Positions 1-9,366 of a stretch of DNA of 35,214 bases are shown here, one piece after another. Source of the DNA: Sphingomonadales bacterium. GTDB taxonomy: Bacteria; Pseudomonadota; Alphaproteobacteria; Sphingomonadales; Sphingomonadaceae. The stretch is from contig JAIXOE010000018.1 in NCBI GenBank assembly GCA_027486895.1, positions 1 to 35,214 of the forward strand, given 5' to 3'. Made by a program: the position numbers and the translations under genes. Each line of letters starts with the position of its first letter. Positions within the stretch are counted from its first letter, which is position 1. The notes under the pieces are model-generated. The model was not told the origin of the DNA. It saw nothing but the letters and a program-made list of their open reading frames with translations, and made no database searches.

Positions 1-231
1 CGCGCGTTCCAGCTCTTTGGTCCAAAGCGCCTTACCGCCGATTTCGGCAAGCGGCCGGTCCTGTATCTTGTCACCTGTGGCGAGCATCGGGACCAGAACG
101 ACTGCATCATCGGGCAGATTATGCGCCTGCTTGATAGCGGCCATGGTCATCTCAGCCTGCGCCAAAGCGAGCGGAGAACGGCGTGTTCCGATACGTAATG
201 GACGGTCGGATGAAAATGTTATCGTAGTCAT
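1..231 (-). CDS. hemC: Porphobilinogen deaminase (hydroxymethylbilane synthase), N-terminal part
   Basis: The minus strand is open from an ATG at 231 to the left edge, giving the first 77 residues of a protein normally about 310 long. The N-terminus carries the family hallmarks: a beta strand followed by RIGTRRSPLALAQA, then TGDKIQDRPLAEIGGKALWTKELE, where the arginine/lysine positions bind the dipyrromethane cofactor and growing tetrapyrrole. The enzyme polymerises four porphobilinogens into hydroxymethylbilane in the cytoplasm, feeding heme and, in this organism, bacteriochlorophyll. It is divergent from tsaD, with 42 bases between the two starts. The C-terminal cysteine-bearing domain lies outside the window. 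Identification rests on recognised motifs; the truncation is only the window edge. Confidence 0.93.
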   Translation of the reverse strand, partial: MTTITFSSDRPLRIGTRRSPLALAQAEMTMAAIKQAHNLPDDAVVLVPMLATGDKIQDRPLAEIGGKALWTKELERA

Positions 232-273
232 GTGGCTTGTTCATAGCGACACGTCCACCTATGGGAAAGCGGA

Positions 274-1308
274 ATGGCAATCATCCTTGGTCTTGAATCT
301 AGCTGCGACGAAACTGCAGCGGCAATTGTGCGTTCCGACCGGACGATTTTGAGCCATGCCTTGGCTGGGCAAGAGGATCATCACCGCGCATTTGGCGGGG
401 TTGTTCCCGAAATCGCGGCGCGTGCCCATGCAGAGCTCATGACGCCCTTAGTCGAAACCGCGCTTGCAGATGCAGGTATGACGTTAAACGATATCGATGC
501 CATTGCGGCTACCGCTGGCCCCGGCCTCATAGGTGGTGTCATGGTTGGACTTGTCACCGCAAAGGCGCTGGCAATGGCGTCTGGAAAGCCGCTGATTGCC
601 GTCAACCATCTGGAAGGCCACGCGCTTTCGCCACGGCTGGTCGACCCTGAATTGGAATTTCCATATCTGCTGTTGCTGGTGTCCGGCGGCCATTGCCAGC
701 TGCTGCGCGTGAATGGCGTTGGCGACTATAACCGGTTGGCGACCACTATTGATGACGCAGTGGGCGAAGCCTTCGATAAAACCGCCAAGATTTTGGGCTT
801 GGGCTTTCCAGGCGGACCAGCCGTCGAACGCGCAGCGGCGTTAGGAAACCCGAAAAACGTGCCGCTACCCCGACCGTTGAAGGGCGCCGACGAGCCACAT
901 TTTTCCTTTGCTGGCCTGAAAAGCGCGGTGTTGCGCGCGCATGACGCCGGAAATTACAGCGTCGAGGATATTGCCGCATCGTTTCAGCAGGCTGTCATTG
1001 ACTGCCTGTACGACCGGATACGCTATACGCTTGATCGTATTGATGCGCCGGCTGCTCTGGTTGTCGCGGGCGGCGTCGCGGCTAATGTTCCCATTCGGAA
1101 CATGCTCGAAAAGCTTGCCGCAAGCCGGGGCATGCGTTTTGTCGCGCCGCCATTATGGCTGTGCACGGACAATGGTGTGATGATCGCATGGGCTGGAGCC
1201 GAAAGATTTGCGATGGGCCTGACCGATGGCCTCGATTTTGTTGCGCGACCGCGCTGGCCGCTTGATCTCAACGCAGCCCCCGCTCGCGGTGCAGGCGTGA
1301 AAGCATGA
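274..1308 (+). CDS. tsaD: tRNA N6-adenosine threonylcarbamoyltransferase TsaD
   Basis: 344 residues, full family length. It transfers the threonylcarbamoyl group from TsaC-made threonylcarbamoyl-AMP to A37 of ANN-decoding tRNAs, working with TsaB and TsaE in the cytoplasm. The start [17 protein letters not shown], the metal-binding HLEGH (His112 and His116) and the ASKA-fold nucleotide loops ([20 protein letters not shown]) are all visible. GGGAAAGCGGA lies directly before the ATG as a ribosome-binding region. The last codons overlap gpsA (ATGA at 1305-1308), so the two are translationally coupled. Pairing of tsaD with gpsA and a divergent hemC is common in sphingomonads. Nothing is missing. 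Confidence 0.97.
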   Translation: MAIILGLESSCDETAAAIVRSDRTILSHALAGQEDHHRAFGGVVPEIAARAHAELMTPLVETALADAGMTLNDIDAIAATAGPGLIGGVMVGLVTAKALAMASGKPLIAVNHLEGHALSPRLVDPELEFPYLLLLVSGGHCQLLRVNGVGDYNRLATTIDDAVGEAFDKTAKILGLGFPGGPAVERAAALGNPKNVPLPRPLKGADEPHFSFAGLKSAVLRAHDAGNYSVEDIAASFQQAVIDCLYDRIRYTLDRIDAPAALVVAGGVAANVPIRNMLEKLAASRGMRFVAPPLWLCTDNGVMIAWAGAERFAMGLTDGLDFVARPRWPLDLNAAPARGAGVKA

Positions 1309-2300
1309 GCCAGATGCAGTATCCGGTTGGTATCATTGGCGGCGGCGCATGGGGCACTGCGCTTGCCGCTGTCATGGCGCAAATCCACGATCACGTCCTC
1401 ATCTGGGCGCGTGAAGACGAGGCGGTGCACAGCATCAACAACCAGCACGAGAACAGCCTCTTTTTACCCGGCACATCATTGTCGCGAAAAATTGAGGCAA
1501 CATCTGATCTCGCCCGCATGATCGCATGTGAAACATTGCTGATCGTCACCCCTGCCCAGCATGTGCGCGCAACACTGTCGGCGCTGCCCGATACGCTGGC
1601 GCCCCTGATATTGTGCGCAAAAGGCATTGAGGCCGACACGCAAATGCTGGTGTCGGATGTCGCAGCGGAGACGCGTCCGGATAATCCGATTGCAGTATTA
1701 TCGGGCCCCACTTTCGCGCATGAAGTTGCCGCCGGAAAACCCACCGCCGTGACACTCGCGACTGCAAATCAAGCACTGGGTTCCGTGTTGATGCGCCGCA
1801 TCGCGACTCCCTCATTCCGTCCCTATTGGTCTGATGACGTCGTCGGTGCTGAAATTGGCGGCGCCGTTAAAAACGTGCTCGCAATCGCATGCGGTGTCGT
1901 TGATGGCGCCGGCCTTGGCCTCAACGCACGCGCCGCGTTGATTGCGCGCGGTTTTGCAGAGATGCAGCGATACGGCTTGGCACGCGGTGCAAAGACCGAA
2001 ACGCTTGCTGGGTTGTCCGGGTTGGGCGACTTGGTGCTGACCTGCAGTTCTGAAAACTCGCGCAACTTTTCGCTAGGCCGCGGCCTTGGACAAGGCCAAA
2101 CCGCGGAAAGCCTGCTGGCAGACCGCAAAACGGTTGCCGAAGGCGCTTTTACGGCGCCTGTTCTGTTACAGTCCGCAACAGCGCTTGATGTGGAAATGCC
2201 GATCGTTAGCGCCGTATGTGCGTTACTATCCGGATCGGCGACCGTCGATGCCGTCGTCACCGAACTGCTGGCGCGCCCCCTCAAGTCCGAAAGCTGGTAA
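1305..2300 (+). CDS. gpsA: Glycerol-3-phosphate dehydrogenase [NAD(P)+]
   Basis: 331 residues. It reduces dihydroxyacetone phosphate to sn-glycerol-3-phosphate, the backbone precursor of phospholipids. The N-terminal Rossmann fold has the dinucleotide loop [11 protein letters not shown] (about residues 10-20). The substrate/catalytic region [15 protein letters not shown] contains the catalytic Lys189, and the C-terminal helical domain holds [12 protein letters not shown] and [11 protein letters not shown]. The ATG overlaps the tsaD stop by four bases, so expression is coupled. A TTG-initiated flippase gene follows 41 bases downstream and may be part of the same transcript. Family and function are secure. 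Confidence 0.96.
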   Translation: MSQMQYPVGIIGGGAWGTALAAVMAQIHDHVLIWAREDEAVHSINNQHENSLFLPGTSLSRKIEATSDLARMIACETLLIVTPAQHVRATLSALPDTLAPLILCAKGIEADTQMLVSDVAAETRPDNPIAVLSGPTFAHEVAAGKPTAVTLATANQALGSVLMRRIATPSFRPYWSDDVVGAEIGGAVKNVLAIACGVVDGAGLGLNARAALIARGFAEMQRYGLARGAKTETLAGLSGLGDLVLTCSSENSRNFSLGRGLGQGQTAESLLADRKTVAEGAFTAPVLLQSATALDVEMPIVSAVCALLSGSATVDAVVTELLARPLKSESW

Positions 2301-2341
2301 CGGCGCGCCTAATCCGCTAGCTTACCAAAAGAGGGCATCCA

Positions 2342-3838
2342 TTGACTGCAGCCAGAACCGACGAAGAAGACATTCAGGCGCTCGCAAAGGGCGGGCGCAC
2401 GAATGTATTTGGCTTCGTTTTGCGACTGGCGGCGCGTATCCCGTTCTTGTTCATTGCCGGCAGGCTTTATGGCCCTGAAGCGCTTGGCCGCTTTGCTTAT
2501 GCGATTCTGATAATCGAATTCGCCGCGCAGCTCGCTTCACTTGGCCTGCGGCGCGGATTGGCGGAACTGCTGGCCAAAGATGACCGTCCGCATGCGCACA
2601 TCATTGCCGATGCCCTGTTCGCAGCGATGGCAGCATCAGCGGTCGGCGCAGCGTTTTTGATCATGCTGCCTGAGCTGATGTTTCCGAATAGCGGCATTAA
2701 CGGGCTCGACCGATTCCTCCCGCTCGCCATTTTTGCAATCGTCGCAACCGACATCGGCTTGTCTGCCTTGGCTTATAAATTCGACATTGTATCCACGGTC
2801 CGCGCGCGTGCAGTCGTTGAGCCATGGACAATCAGTATCGCGGCTGGCGTGCTCTATTTTTACTCTGCGCGTGACGGCCTGATCCTGTCCTATGTCGCTT
2901 CGCTGGCAGCGGCATTATTATTTGCGCTTTGGCCCCTGTGGCGCAGTTACGGGTTTGCACGTGGATGGCGGCCAAGTCCGAAGCGCTCTCTTACGATTGC
3001 CCAACGCAACCTGCCATTGGCCGCAGCAGACGCTGCAGAATGGGGCAGCAGGCGGCTTGACCTTGCCATATTGGGCTTGTTTGCATCGCCCGCTGTGGTG
3101 GGTATTTATTATGTCGCTCAACAAGTGGCGAGCCTTCCACAGAAGCTTAAAACCAGCTTTGATCCTATATTAGGCCCCGTCATCACTCGCAATTTACAGA
3201 CCCATAACTATGCCGAAATCGCCAAACAGGTCGGCCAGGTTGGATTCTGGATTATCGCGGCGCAGGCAGGGATTGCACTTGCGCTTGGTATACCCGGTGA
3301 AGCCGTCATGGGATTAATGGGTCCCGAATTTGTCGGCGGCGCGGCGGCGCTTGCCTTTTTGCTAGCGGCAGAGGTTGCGGCGGCAACCGCGGTCGTCAGT
3401 GAGTCCGCTTTGGTATATATGGCCCGTCACCGAAATCTGCTGATTTCAATCGGTATGTTGGCCGTGCAAACCTTAGTGAGCGTCGGCCTCATCATGCTCG
3501 TTGATGACATCCCTGTTAAGCCCGAATATCTCGGCCTGTATCAGGCAGCAGCCGTCGCCTGCGGGCTCATGATCTCGCTTGGCATTGGCTCGCTCATCAA
3601 ATCGCGCCTTCTGTCCCGATTGCTAGCACAGCCTATTCGGGTTTGGCGCTGGGCATTGTTGATTGCTGTCGCCGCCGCTGCTTTGCTGGGTATGGCAATC
3701 GTCAGCGTACCTCCCCGTTTGGAATGGGTAGAACTGGCGATTGGCGTGCCTGCGATCCTTGGCCTTTATGGCTGGATTATCTGGCGCTGGGGCTTCGGCC
3801 CGGAGGACCGGGTGCTCTTTCGCAAGAAAAAGGATTAA
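2342..3838 (+). CDS. Lipopolysaccharide/polysaccharide flippase-like membrane protein
   Basis: 498 residues with roughly 12-14 hydrophobic segments spread over the whole length, and a charged N-terminus followed by GRTNVFGFVLRLAARIPFLF, the pattern of MOP-superfamily Wzx-like or MurJ-like transporters. Such proteins flip lipid-linked saccharides across the inner membrane. The substrate cannot be read from sequence. I chose the TTG at 2342 because GAGGG at 2331-2335 sits six bases upstream and no ATG in frame has a comparable site. It follows gpsA closely. Its stop codon overlaps that of the convergent kinase gene inside TTAA at 3835-3838. No glycosyltransferase neighbours are present to suggest a particular polymer, so only a broad call is justified. 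Confidence 0.8.
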   Translation: MTAARTDEEDIQALAKGGRTNVFGFVLRLAARIPFLFIAGRLYGPEALGRFAYAILIIEFAAQLASLGLRRGLAELLAKDDRPHAHIIADALFAAMAASAVGAAFLIMLPELMFPNSGINGLDRFLPLAIFAIVATDIGLSALAYKFDIVSTVRARAVVEPWTISIAAGVLYFYSARDGLILSYVASLAAALLFALWPLWRSYGFARGWRPSPKRSLTIAQRNLPLAAADAAEWGSRRLDLAILGLFASPAVVGIYYVAQQVASLPQKLKTSFDPILGPVITRNLQTHNYAEIAKQVGQVGFWIIAAQAGIALALGIPGEAVMGLMGPEFVGGAAALAFLLAAEVAAATAVVSESALVYMARHRNLLISIGMLAVQTLVSVGLIMLVDDIPVKPEYLGLYQAAAVACGLMISLGIGSLIKSRLLSRLLAQPIRVWRWALLIAVAAAALLGMAIVSVPPRLEWVELAIGVPAILGLYGWIIWRWGFGPEDRVLFRKKKD

Positions 3839-4830
3839 GCCAGACGCGAAGTAACAAGCTCTGCGATATCCGCTTCTGGCCGTGCACCATAATGCGAAAT
3901 AATCTCGGCAGCACAGACGGCGCCCATCACAAGACATTCGGCCATTGGGCGGCCCTGCGCAATACCTGCAAACACACCTGATGCGAATAGGTCACCTGCA
4001 CCCGTGGTATCAACCAATTGCGCGACAGGTTCTGCACCGACTTCGGTACGCACGCCGTTTTCGATGGCGATTGCGCCATGTTCACCGCGTGTGCAAACAA
4101 GCAATGGCACCTTGGCCGCGATTGCCGCCACCGATGCTTCGAAATCATCGCTGTTGTTAAGCGCACAAATTTCAACTTCATTCGCAAACAATATGTCGAT
4201 GCGGCCAGCTTCCATTTCGGCCAAAAAGTCTGGCCCATGGCGCGAAATAACAAACGCATCGGACAATGTGAGTGCAACCTTACGACCTGCGGCACGTGCC
4301 ACGTCGATAGCGGTCCGCATGGCAGCACGTGGTTCTTCAGGATCCCACAAATAGCCTTCAAGATACAATATGGCCGCGCTTTCGATCAGCGACTTGTCGA
4401 TGAGCGTGGCAGGCAGATATTGCGACGCGCCCAAAAAGGTATTCATCGTGCGCTGCGCATCGGGCGTCACAAGAATGTAGCAACGCGCGGTCGAAGGGGC
4501 GCCATCACGTGCCGGAATATCGAAATGGATGCCGCCCGCGCGAATGTCATGTGCGAATACTTGGCCCAGCTGGTCATTGGCGACTTGGCCGATAAATGCC
4601 GTTTTATGCCCAAGCCGCGCCAAGCCAGCCAAGGTGTTGGCGGCAGAGCCTCCGCTGATTTCACGGGCCGGACCCATGTGGGAATACAATGCTTGCGCAC
4701 GGTCCTCGTCAATGAGCTGCATGCTACCTTTGGTCAGGCCCTCGCTTGCGATAAATGCGTCATCCGTATTGGCAATGATATCAACAATTGCGTTGCCAAT
4801 GGCGAGGACGTCGAAGCGGCTGTCAGTCAT
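3835..4830 (-). CDS. PfkB-family sugar/nucleoside kinase, adenosine kinase-like
   Basis: 331 residues, typical of ribokinase/PfkB enzymes. The start MTDSRFDVLAIGNAIVDIIA, the GGSAANTLAGLARLG motif (PfkB signature 1) and DTTGAGDLFASGVFAG (signature 2, catalytic base Asp280, anion hole GAGD) are all clear. Close sphingomonad homologues are annotated as adenosine kinase, which phosphorylates adenosine to AMP in purine salvage. The exact substrate (adenosine, ribose or another sugar) is inference. AGGAA precedes the ATG. The gene is convergent with the flippase, their stops overlapping, and divergent from the EI24 protein by 74 bases. Confidence 0.87.
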   Translation of the reverse strand: MTDSRFDVLAIGNAIVDIIANTDDAFIASEGLTKGSMQLIDEDRAQALYSHMGPAREISGGSAANTLAGLARLGHKTAFIGQVANDQLGQVFAHDIRAGGIHFDIPARDGAPSTARCYILVTPDAQRTMNTFLGASQYLPATLIDKSLIESAAILYLEGYLWDPEEPRAAMRTAIDVARAAGRKVALTLSDAFVISRHGPDFLAEMEAGRIDILFANEVEICALNNSDDFEASVAAIAAKVPLLVCTRGEHGAIAIENGVRTEVGAEPVAQLVDTTGAGDLFASGVFAGIAQGRPMAECLVMGAVCAAEIISHYGARPEADIAELVTSRLA

Positions 4831-4904
4831 GAAAATTCCTATTTTTGAGCTGTCTGCGCCCTACTGGGGTTGGACATTTCGGGCAAGCGCTTTAGAACGG
4901 CGGC

Positions 4905-5570
4905 ATGATCCAGGCGCTCCTGCTTTCGTTCCAAAGCCTTTCGGACAGGCGCGTGGCAATGCTGCTTATCAAAGTTGTGTTGCTCACTTTTGCCAGTTTC
5001 GTCTTATTGGGCGCAGCGATGTGGTTTGCGCTCGACAGGCTCTTTGCGTGGCTGAACGTGAAGGATGGCGAATATCTGTCGACCTTCCTGTCGCTGGCCA
5101 TCATTCCGATCTCGGGGTTCCTACTTTTCAGGGTGGTCGCGGTTGCGATCACATGGGTGTTTGCCGATGATATCATCGATGCTGTCGAAGACCGGCATTA
5201 TCCCCAACACGCCGCATTCGGTAAGCGCCCGGGCATAGGGGCCGGCCTGCACATGGCGCTGCGATCCATAACGCGGGTGATTGGTTACAACCTTCTCGCT
5301 TTGCCGATCTATATCCTTTTGTTTTTCACCGGCGTGGGCACTGCGATCGCCTTCATGCTCATCAATGCGCTGCTCTTGGGCAAGGATTTGGAAGACATGC
5401 TGATCGCGCGCCATGGCAAATCGCAAGGCACCATCAAAAAACTGCCGCGCCTGTTGCTTGGCTTCGTTGGCACCGCAGGCATGCTGATCCCATTTTTTAA
5501 CTTGCTGGTACCTGTGCTCGCCACCGCGATGGCCGTGCACCTCGTCCATTCAGGAAACAGAGCCATATGA
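4905..5570 (+). CDS. EI24 / CysZ-like integral membrane protein
   Basis: 221 residues with about four long hydrophobic stretches (roughly residues 20-50, 60-85, 125-165 and 180-210) and polar connections containing GKDLEDMLIARHGKSQ. This layout matches the EI24 family (PF07264), which includes the sulfate permease CysZ. The sulfate role is established only for CysZ itself, so I do not assign it. The ATG at 4905 is the first in frame. Its last codons overlap the start of a small lipoprotein gene (ATGA at 5567-5570), so the two probably form an operon. It is divergent from the PfkB kinase. Confidence 0.8.
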   Translation: MIQALLLSFQSLSDRRVAMLLIKVVLLTFASFVLLGAAMWFALDRLFAWLNVKDGEYLSTFLSLAIIPISGFLLFRVVAVAITWVFADDIIDAVEDRHYPQHAAFGKRPGIGAGLHMALRSITRVIGYNLLALPIYILLFFTGVGTAIAFMLINALLLGKDLEDMLIARHGKSQGTIKKLPRLLLGFVGTAGMLIPFFNLLVPVLATAMAVHLVHSGNRAI

Positions 5571-5947
5571 AACAAGTCCTTACTATATCCACGCTCGCAT
5601 TGCTGTTGGCAGGCTGTGTATCCGCCCCGCCTGCACGACCGCCAGCGCCAGTACAGCGCACTGCAGCGGCGTTTCCCGTCCGTCCTGTTGTGGCGACGCG
5701 GGGCCTAGAGGCTGTCATGGGGAAGGACGTAGCTGCGCTGAAACGCCTGTTCGGCGAACCGCGCCTCGATGTGGTTGAGGTAAATGGCCGCAAGTTGCAA
5801 TTCGTCGGCAAAGCCTGCGTCCTTGATGCGTTTCTTTATCCAGAGGGCAAGGGCCGGACCGAAATCGTTACATATATCGATGCCAGACGCGGCGATGGTG
5901 CTGCGGTTGATCGGGTATCGTGCATTGAGGCATTACAACGCCGCTGA
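5567..5947 (+). CDS. Small hypothetical lipoprotein
   Basis: 126 residues. A short signal peptide with lipobox LLAGC (Cys17) is followed by a proline-rich stretch (SAPPARPPAPVQ), then a compact domain containing GLEAVMGKDVAALKRLFGEPRLDVVEVNGRKLQFVGKACVLDAFLYP. The two cysteines in the mature domain (KACVL and VSCIEAL) could form a disulfide. It looks like an outer-membrane lipoprotein of a type seen next to membrane genes in sphingomonads; no function is known to me. It is coupled to the EI24 gene by an ATGA overlap, and its stop directly abuts the stop of the convergent queG gene. Confidence 0.78.
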   Translation: MKQVLTISTLALLLAGCVSAPPARPPAPVQRTAAAFPVRPVVATRGLEAVMGKDVAALKRLFGEPRLDVVEVNGRKLQFVGKACVLDAFLYPEGKGRTEIVTYIDARRGDGAAVDRVSCIEALQRR

Positions 5948-7072
5948 CTAACGCAGCGCCCATTCGGTAAGGACTTCCGCGTCCAGTTCGTTTGCAGCCC
6001 GCCTCTGCCTCTCACGCTGGAATATCTCGGGCGACAGACGCGACATCGCCCAAATCGCAGCACCCCGGACGACCGGTGACGCATCGTCCATGAGCATTTC
6101 GACCACAGGTATCACGCTGGCATCGCTGCCATTTCCGGCTGCGATTAGAACGTTGCGGACAAAACGGTCACGGCCAATGCGCTTGACTGGCGAGCCTGAG
6201 AACAGCTGGCGAAACTGCGCATCATCCAAAGCCAAAAGGTCGGCGATGCGCGGCGCAACCAACGCTTCGCGGGGCAAAAATGCTTTGTGTGCCGCAGCGG
6301 TCTCGGCAAATTTGTTCCACGGACATACGGCGAGGCAATCGTCGCAGCCATAAATGTGATTGCCCATTAAAGGGCGCAATTCTCGGTCGATTGGGCCTTT
6401 ATGCTCGATGGTGAGATAGGAGATACATCTGCGGGCATCGACTTGGTAAGGTGCTGGAAAGGCGTTGGTTGGGCAGATGTCCTGACACGCCCGGCACGAA
6501 CCGCATGTGTCGGTCGCGGGTATCGAAGGCTCAAGCTCTGCAGTCGTATAAATCGCGCCGAGGAACAACCAGCTGCCATGTTCTTTGCTGACAATGTTGC
6601 TGTGCTTGCCCTGCCAGCCAAGTCCAGCCACCTCGGCCAGTGCCTTTTCCATAACGGGCGCGGTATCAACGAACACTTTGACGCCGACCTCTGCGGAGTG
6701 GGCCAGCCAACTGGCGAGCCGCTTAAGCGCGCCCTTTACGACATCATGATAGTCGCGTCCTTGCGCATAGACCGATATCCGGGCCTTCGTATCTACGCCC
6801 GCGAGCGCCATCGGATCATGCGGTGGCGCGTAGCTCATCCCCAACATGATCACTGACTTCACTTCCGGCCACAAAATATCGGGATTGGCGCGCTCATCGA
6901 CCCGGCTTTCCATCCACAACATGTCTCCATGGCGGCCTTCATCGATCCACTGGCGCAGTCGCAACCCCGCGCGCGGTGCAAGATGACCCGGCGCAACGCC
7001 AAAAGCGACAAAGCCTTCACTTTGCGCCCTGGCCAGTAATTCGTTAACTATATTTGTGTTGTCTCTTTTCAC
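5948..7072 (-). CDS. queG: Epoxyqueuosine reductase QueG
   Basis: 374 residues. It reduces epoxyqueuosine to queuosine in tRNA wobble positions, using cobalamin and two [4Fe-4S] clusters. Visible parts are an N-terminal cobalamin-binding domain with VDTAPVMEKALAEVAGLGWQGKH, two ferredoxin-like cysteine motifs (CGSCRACQDICPTNAF and CDDCLAVCPWN), and a C-terminal HEAT-like region (DASPVVRGAAIWAMSRL) that contacts the tRNA. The start ATG at 7072 faces the ABC transporter start at 7119, with only 46 bases between. Length and all cluster ligands are intact. Confidence 0.96.
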   Translation of the reverse strand: MKRDNTNIVNELLARAQSEGFVAFGVAPGHLAPRAGLRLRQWIDEGRHGDMLWMESRVDERANPDILWPEVKSVIMLGMSYAPPHDPMALAGVDTKARISVYAQGRDYHDVVKGALKRLASWLAHSAEVGVKVFVDTAPVMEKALAEVAGLGWQGKHSNIVSKEHGSWLFLGAIYTTAELEPSIPATDTCGSCRACQDICPTNAFPAPYQVDARRCISYLTIEHKGPIDRELRPLMGNHIYGCDDCLAVCPWNKFAETAAAHKAFLPREALVAPRIADLLALDDAQFRQLFSGSPVKRIGRDRFVRNVLIAAGNGSDASVIPVVEMLMDDASPVVRGAAIWAMSRLSPEIFQRERQRRAANELDAEVLTEWALR

Positions 7073-7118
7073 TCGCCAACCTTATTCAGCACCGACAATC
7101 TCTCCGGGGCAATTCAGC

Positions 7119-8051
7119 ATGTATGCAATAGAGGCAAAGGGACTCGTAAAGCAATTCGATGGCTTTCGTGCCGTCGATGGGGTCGACCTGAAAATTCCCG
7201 AGGGCAGTATTTTTGGCATATTGGGCCCAAATGGCGCTGGCAAGACGACGATGCTGCGCACCTTGCTTGGCATCATTGATCCTGATGCCGGAACACGCAG
7301 CCTGTTGGGTTCAGACCGCCCGATAACCCAATCCCGCAATGTCGGATATTTGCCCGAAGAGCGCGGCCTGTACCAATCGATGCGCGCGGTTGACACCATT
7401 GCATTCATGGGTGCGCTGCGTGGGCTTTCCTTGAAAGAAGGCGCCGAAAAAGGGCGGGCATTGCTGGAAGAAGCGGGCCTTGGATATGCCGCAGACCGCC
7501 AGATCAGACAGCTTTCCAAAGGGATGGCCCAGACGGTGCAGTTGATGGGAACAATCGTCCACGATCCAAAGCTGATTGTCTTGGATGAACCATTTTCAGG
7601 GTTAGATGCGCTCAATCAGGCCAAGCTGGAAAAGATGATCCGTGCGCAATCCGCCAAGGGTGTGACTGTCATTTTTTCCACCCATGTCATCGCGCATGCC
7701 GAACGGCTGTGCGAACGTATCGCCATTATTGCGAAGGGTAAAATCAGCTTTGACGGGCTGGTATCCGAAGCACGTGACCGCTTGCGGCCGCAGGTCCATT
7801 TGGAAACCGAAACTTTGGACGGGCCATGGCGTTCGGCGCTTCCGCCTGAAACCAAGGCAGAGGGCCATTGGTGGCACTTCACCTTGCCTGAAACCGGGGT
7901 GGAACCGCTGCTGACGGCGTTGGTCGAGGGTAAGGCTGGAGTCAAATCGCTGTCGATTGAACGGCCTGGGCTGCACGATGCATTCGTTGCGATCGCCGGG
8001 GAATCGGTCGCCGCCGAAATGGATGACGCTGACGTGGGAGAAGCAAAATGA
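7119..8051 (+). CDS. ABC transporter ATP-binding protein, NatA type
   Basis: 310 residues from the ATG at 7119. A start 63 bases further up is possible but would overlap the queG 5' end and lacks family support. Walker A is GPNGAGKTT with Lys42, the signature is LSKGMAQ, Walker B is LIVLDEPFSGLD, and the switch histidine lies in IFSTHVIAHAE. The C-terminal extension of about 90 residues matches the CcmA/NatA subfamily (COG4152), exporters paired with an ABC-2 permease. Sodium export is documented for NatAB of Bacillus; the substrate here is unknown. The stop overlaps the permease start (ATGA, 8048-8051). Confidence 0.9.
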   Translation: MYAIEAKGLVKQFDGFRAVDGVDLKIPEGSIFGILGPNGAGKTTMLRTLLGIIDPDAGTRSLLGSDRPITQSRNVGYLPEERGLYQSMRAVDTIAFMGALRGLSLKEGAEKGRALLEEAGLGYAADRQIRQLSKGMAQTVQLMGTIVHDPKLIVLDEPFSGLDALNQAKLEKMIRAQSAKGVTVIFSTHVIAHAERLCERIAIIAKGKISFDGLVSEARDRLRPQVHLETETLDGPWRSALPPETKAEGHWWHFTLPETGVEPLLTALVEGKAGVKSLSIERPGLHDAFVAIAGESVAAEMDDADVGEAK

Positions 8052-9274
8052 AGGAAATCATCCGCGCTGCTTTCGTCATCGCCCGCAGGGATTTTACGGC
8101 GATCATCTATTCAAAGGCCTTTATCTTCTTTCTACTTGGACCCTTTTTCCCGGTGCTTGTTGGATTTGCGGCAGGTAATTTGGGTGGCCAAATCGCCAAA
8201 GAAGTGTCCCAACCCGTTGTGGGTATTGCACTCGCCAAAGGCGAGGCCGCAAAAATCCTGTCCGCCCGCGAGTCGCTTTCGAAGACATTGGGAGACAGTT
8301 ATTTCGCTCGCATGATTGTCGTCGGCGATGCTGCTGCGGATCAAAAAAATCCGCAAAGCTATCTTGCGAAAAAGACCGACAATCTCAGCGTCGTTGTGAC
8401 TGGCACGCTGGAAAAACCCGTGATCACCGGAACGGCCAATGCCATTGAACGCGAGCGCGCCGACATTGAGCTATTATCTGGCTATGCCCAGAGCGGCGGG
8501 ACATTGACGCTACCGCGCTCAACACCCGATATCGTCGTGGAATCCGCAAACAACGACAAGCAATTGCGTACCATCACCGCACAGGGTGGGCAGATCCTCG
8601 TTTTCTTCCTGACCATGTTGCTTGCGGGCATGGTGCTGTCCAATCTCGTCGAGGAGAAATCGAACAAGATCATCGAAATTCTCGCCGCTTCGATCCCGAT
8701 GGAATCGGTATTTCTCGGCAAGCTATTCGCGATGCTAGGCATGGCATTGCTCGGCATATTGGTGTGGACGACCATTGGGTTGATTGGTGTCGCCGCGATT
8801 GGGCCGAATTTGCCGAGCTACCCGACGCCTGCGGTTGGCTGGCCCATGTTCATTGGGCTGTGCTTTACCTATTTCATCATGGCTTATTTAATGCTCGGCG
8901 CGCTTTTCCTTGGGATCGGTGCGATGGCGGCAACGGTGCGTGAGGTGCAGACCATCTCCATGCCCGTCACGATGGCCCAGTTGATCAATTTCTTCTTCGC
9001 ATCCTATGCCCTGACCAAAACAGGTGAACCGCTCGAGAAATTTGCGGCTATCTTTCCCTTTAGTTCGCCCTTTGCGATGATTGGCCGCGCTGCGCTTGAG
9101 CCGGTTTTGTGGCATCACGCCGTCGCAATTATCGGTCAGATTTTGTTTGCGATATTGTTGCTGCGACTGGGTGTGTATCTTTTCAAGAAGAACGTCATGA
9201 AATCGGGAAGCGCTGGACGTGCCAAGGATGATGGGGCGCGCCGGCTATTCGGCTTCATCAAAATGCCGGGATGA
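8048..9274 (+). CDS. ABC-2 type permease, NatB type
   Basis: 408 residues. One transmembrane helix near the N-terminus (about residues 25-45) is followed by a periplasmic domain of some 130 residues. Then come five or so membrane helices from GQILVFFLTMLLAGMVLSNL onward, with the family motif NLVEEKSNKIIEILAASIP before the core. This is the ABC-2 permease arrangement of NatB-like exporters (COG1668). It is translationally coupled to the ATPase gene and must form the channel half of the same exporter. A 92-base gap separates it from the P450 gene. Confidence 0.9.
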   Translation: MKEIIRAAFVIARRDFTAIIYSKAFIFFLLGPFFPVLVGFAAGNLGGQIAKEVSQPVVGIALAKGEAAKILSARESLSKTLGDSYFARMIVVGDAAADQKNPQSYLAKKTDNLSVVVTGTLEKPVITGTANAIERERADIELLSGYAQSGGTLTLPRSTPDIVVESANNDKQLRTITAQGGQILVFFLTMLLAGMVLSNLVEEKSNKIIEILAASIPMESVFLGKLFAMLGMALLGILVWTTIGLIGVAAIGPNLPSYPTPAVGWPMFIGLCFTYFIMAYLMLGALFLGIGAMAATVREVQTISMPVTMAQLINFFFASYALTKTGEPLEKFAAIFPFSSPFAMIGRAALEPVLWHHAVAIIGQILFAILLLRLGVYLFKKNVMKSGSAGRAKDDGARRLFGFIKMPG

Positions 9275-9366
9275 TAGTGCAGTCACCTTTAATAGGTTGC
9301 GGTTCGAAACTGGATTGACATTTCTGTAAGTAGTGGCAGTTTCGGTACTGAGAGGAGTCGATAATA

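Noticed and set aside
4018-4848. 276-codon plus-strand frame
   Set aside because: Fully antisense to the PfkB kinase with its intact motifs, and shows no recognisable domain.
4870-4898. Sigma-70-like TTGGAC-N17-TAGAAC before the EI24 gene
   Set aside because: Both boxes are poor matches and the -10 would lie only about seven bases before the ATG.
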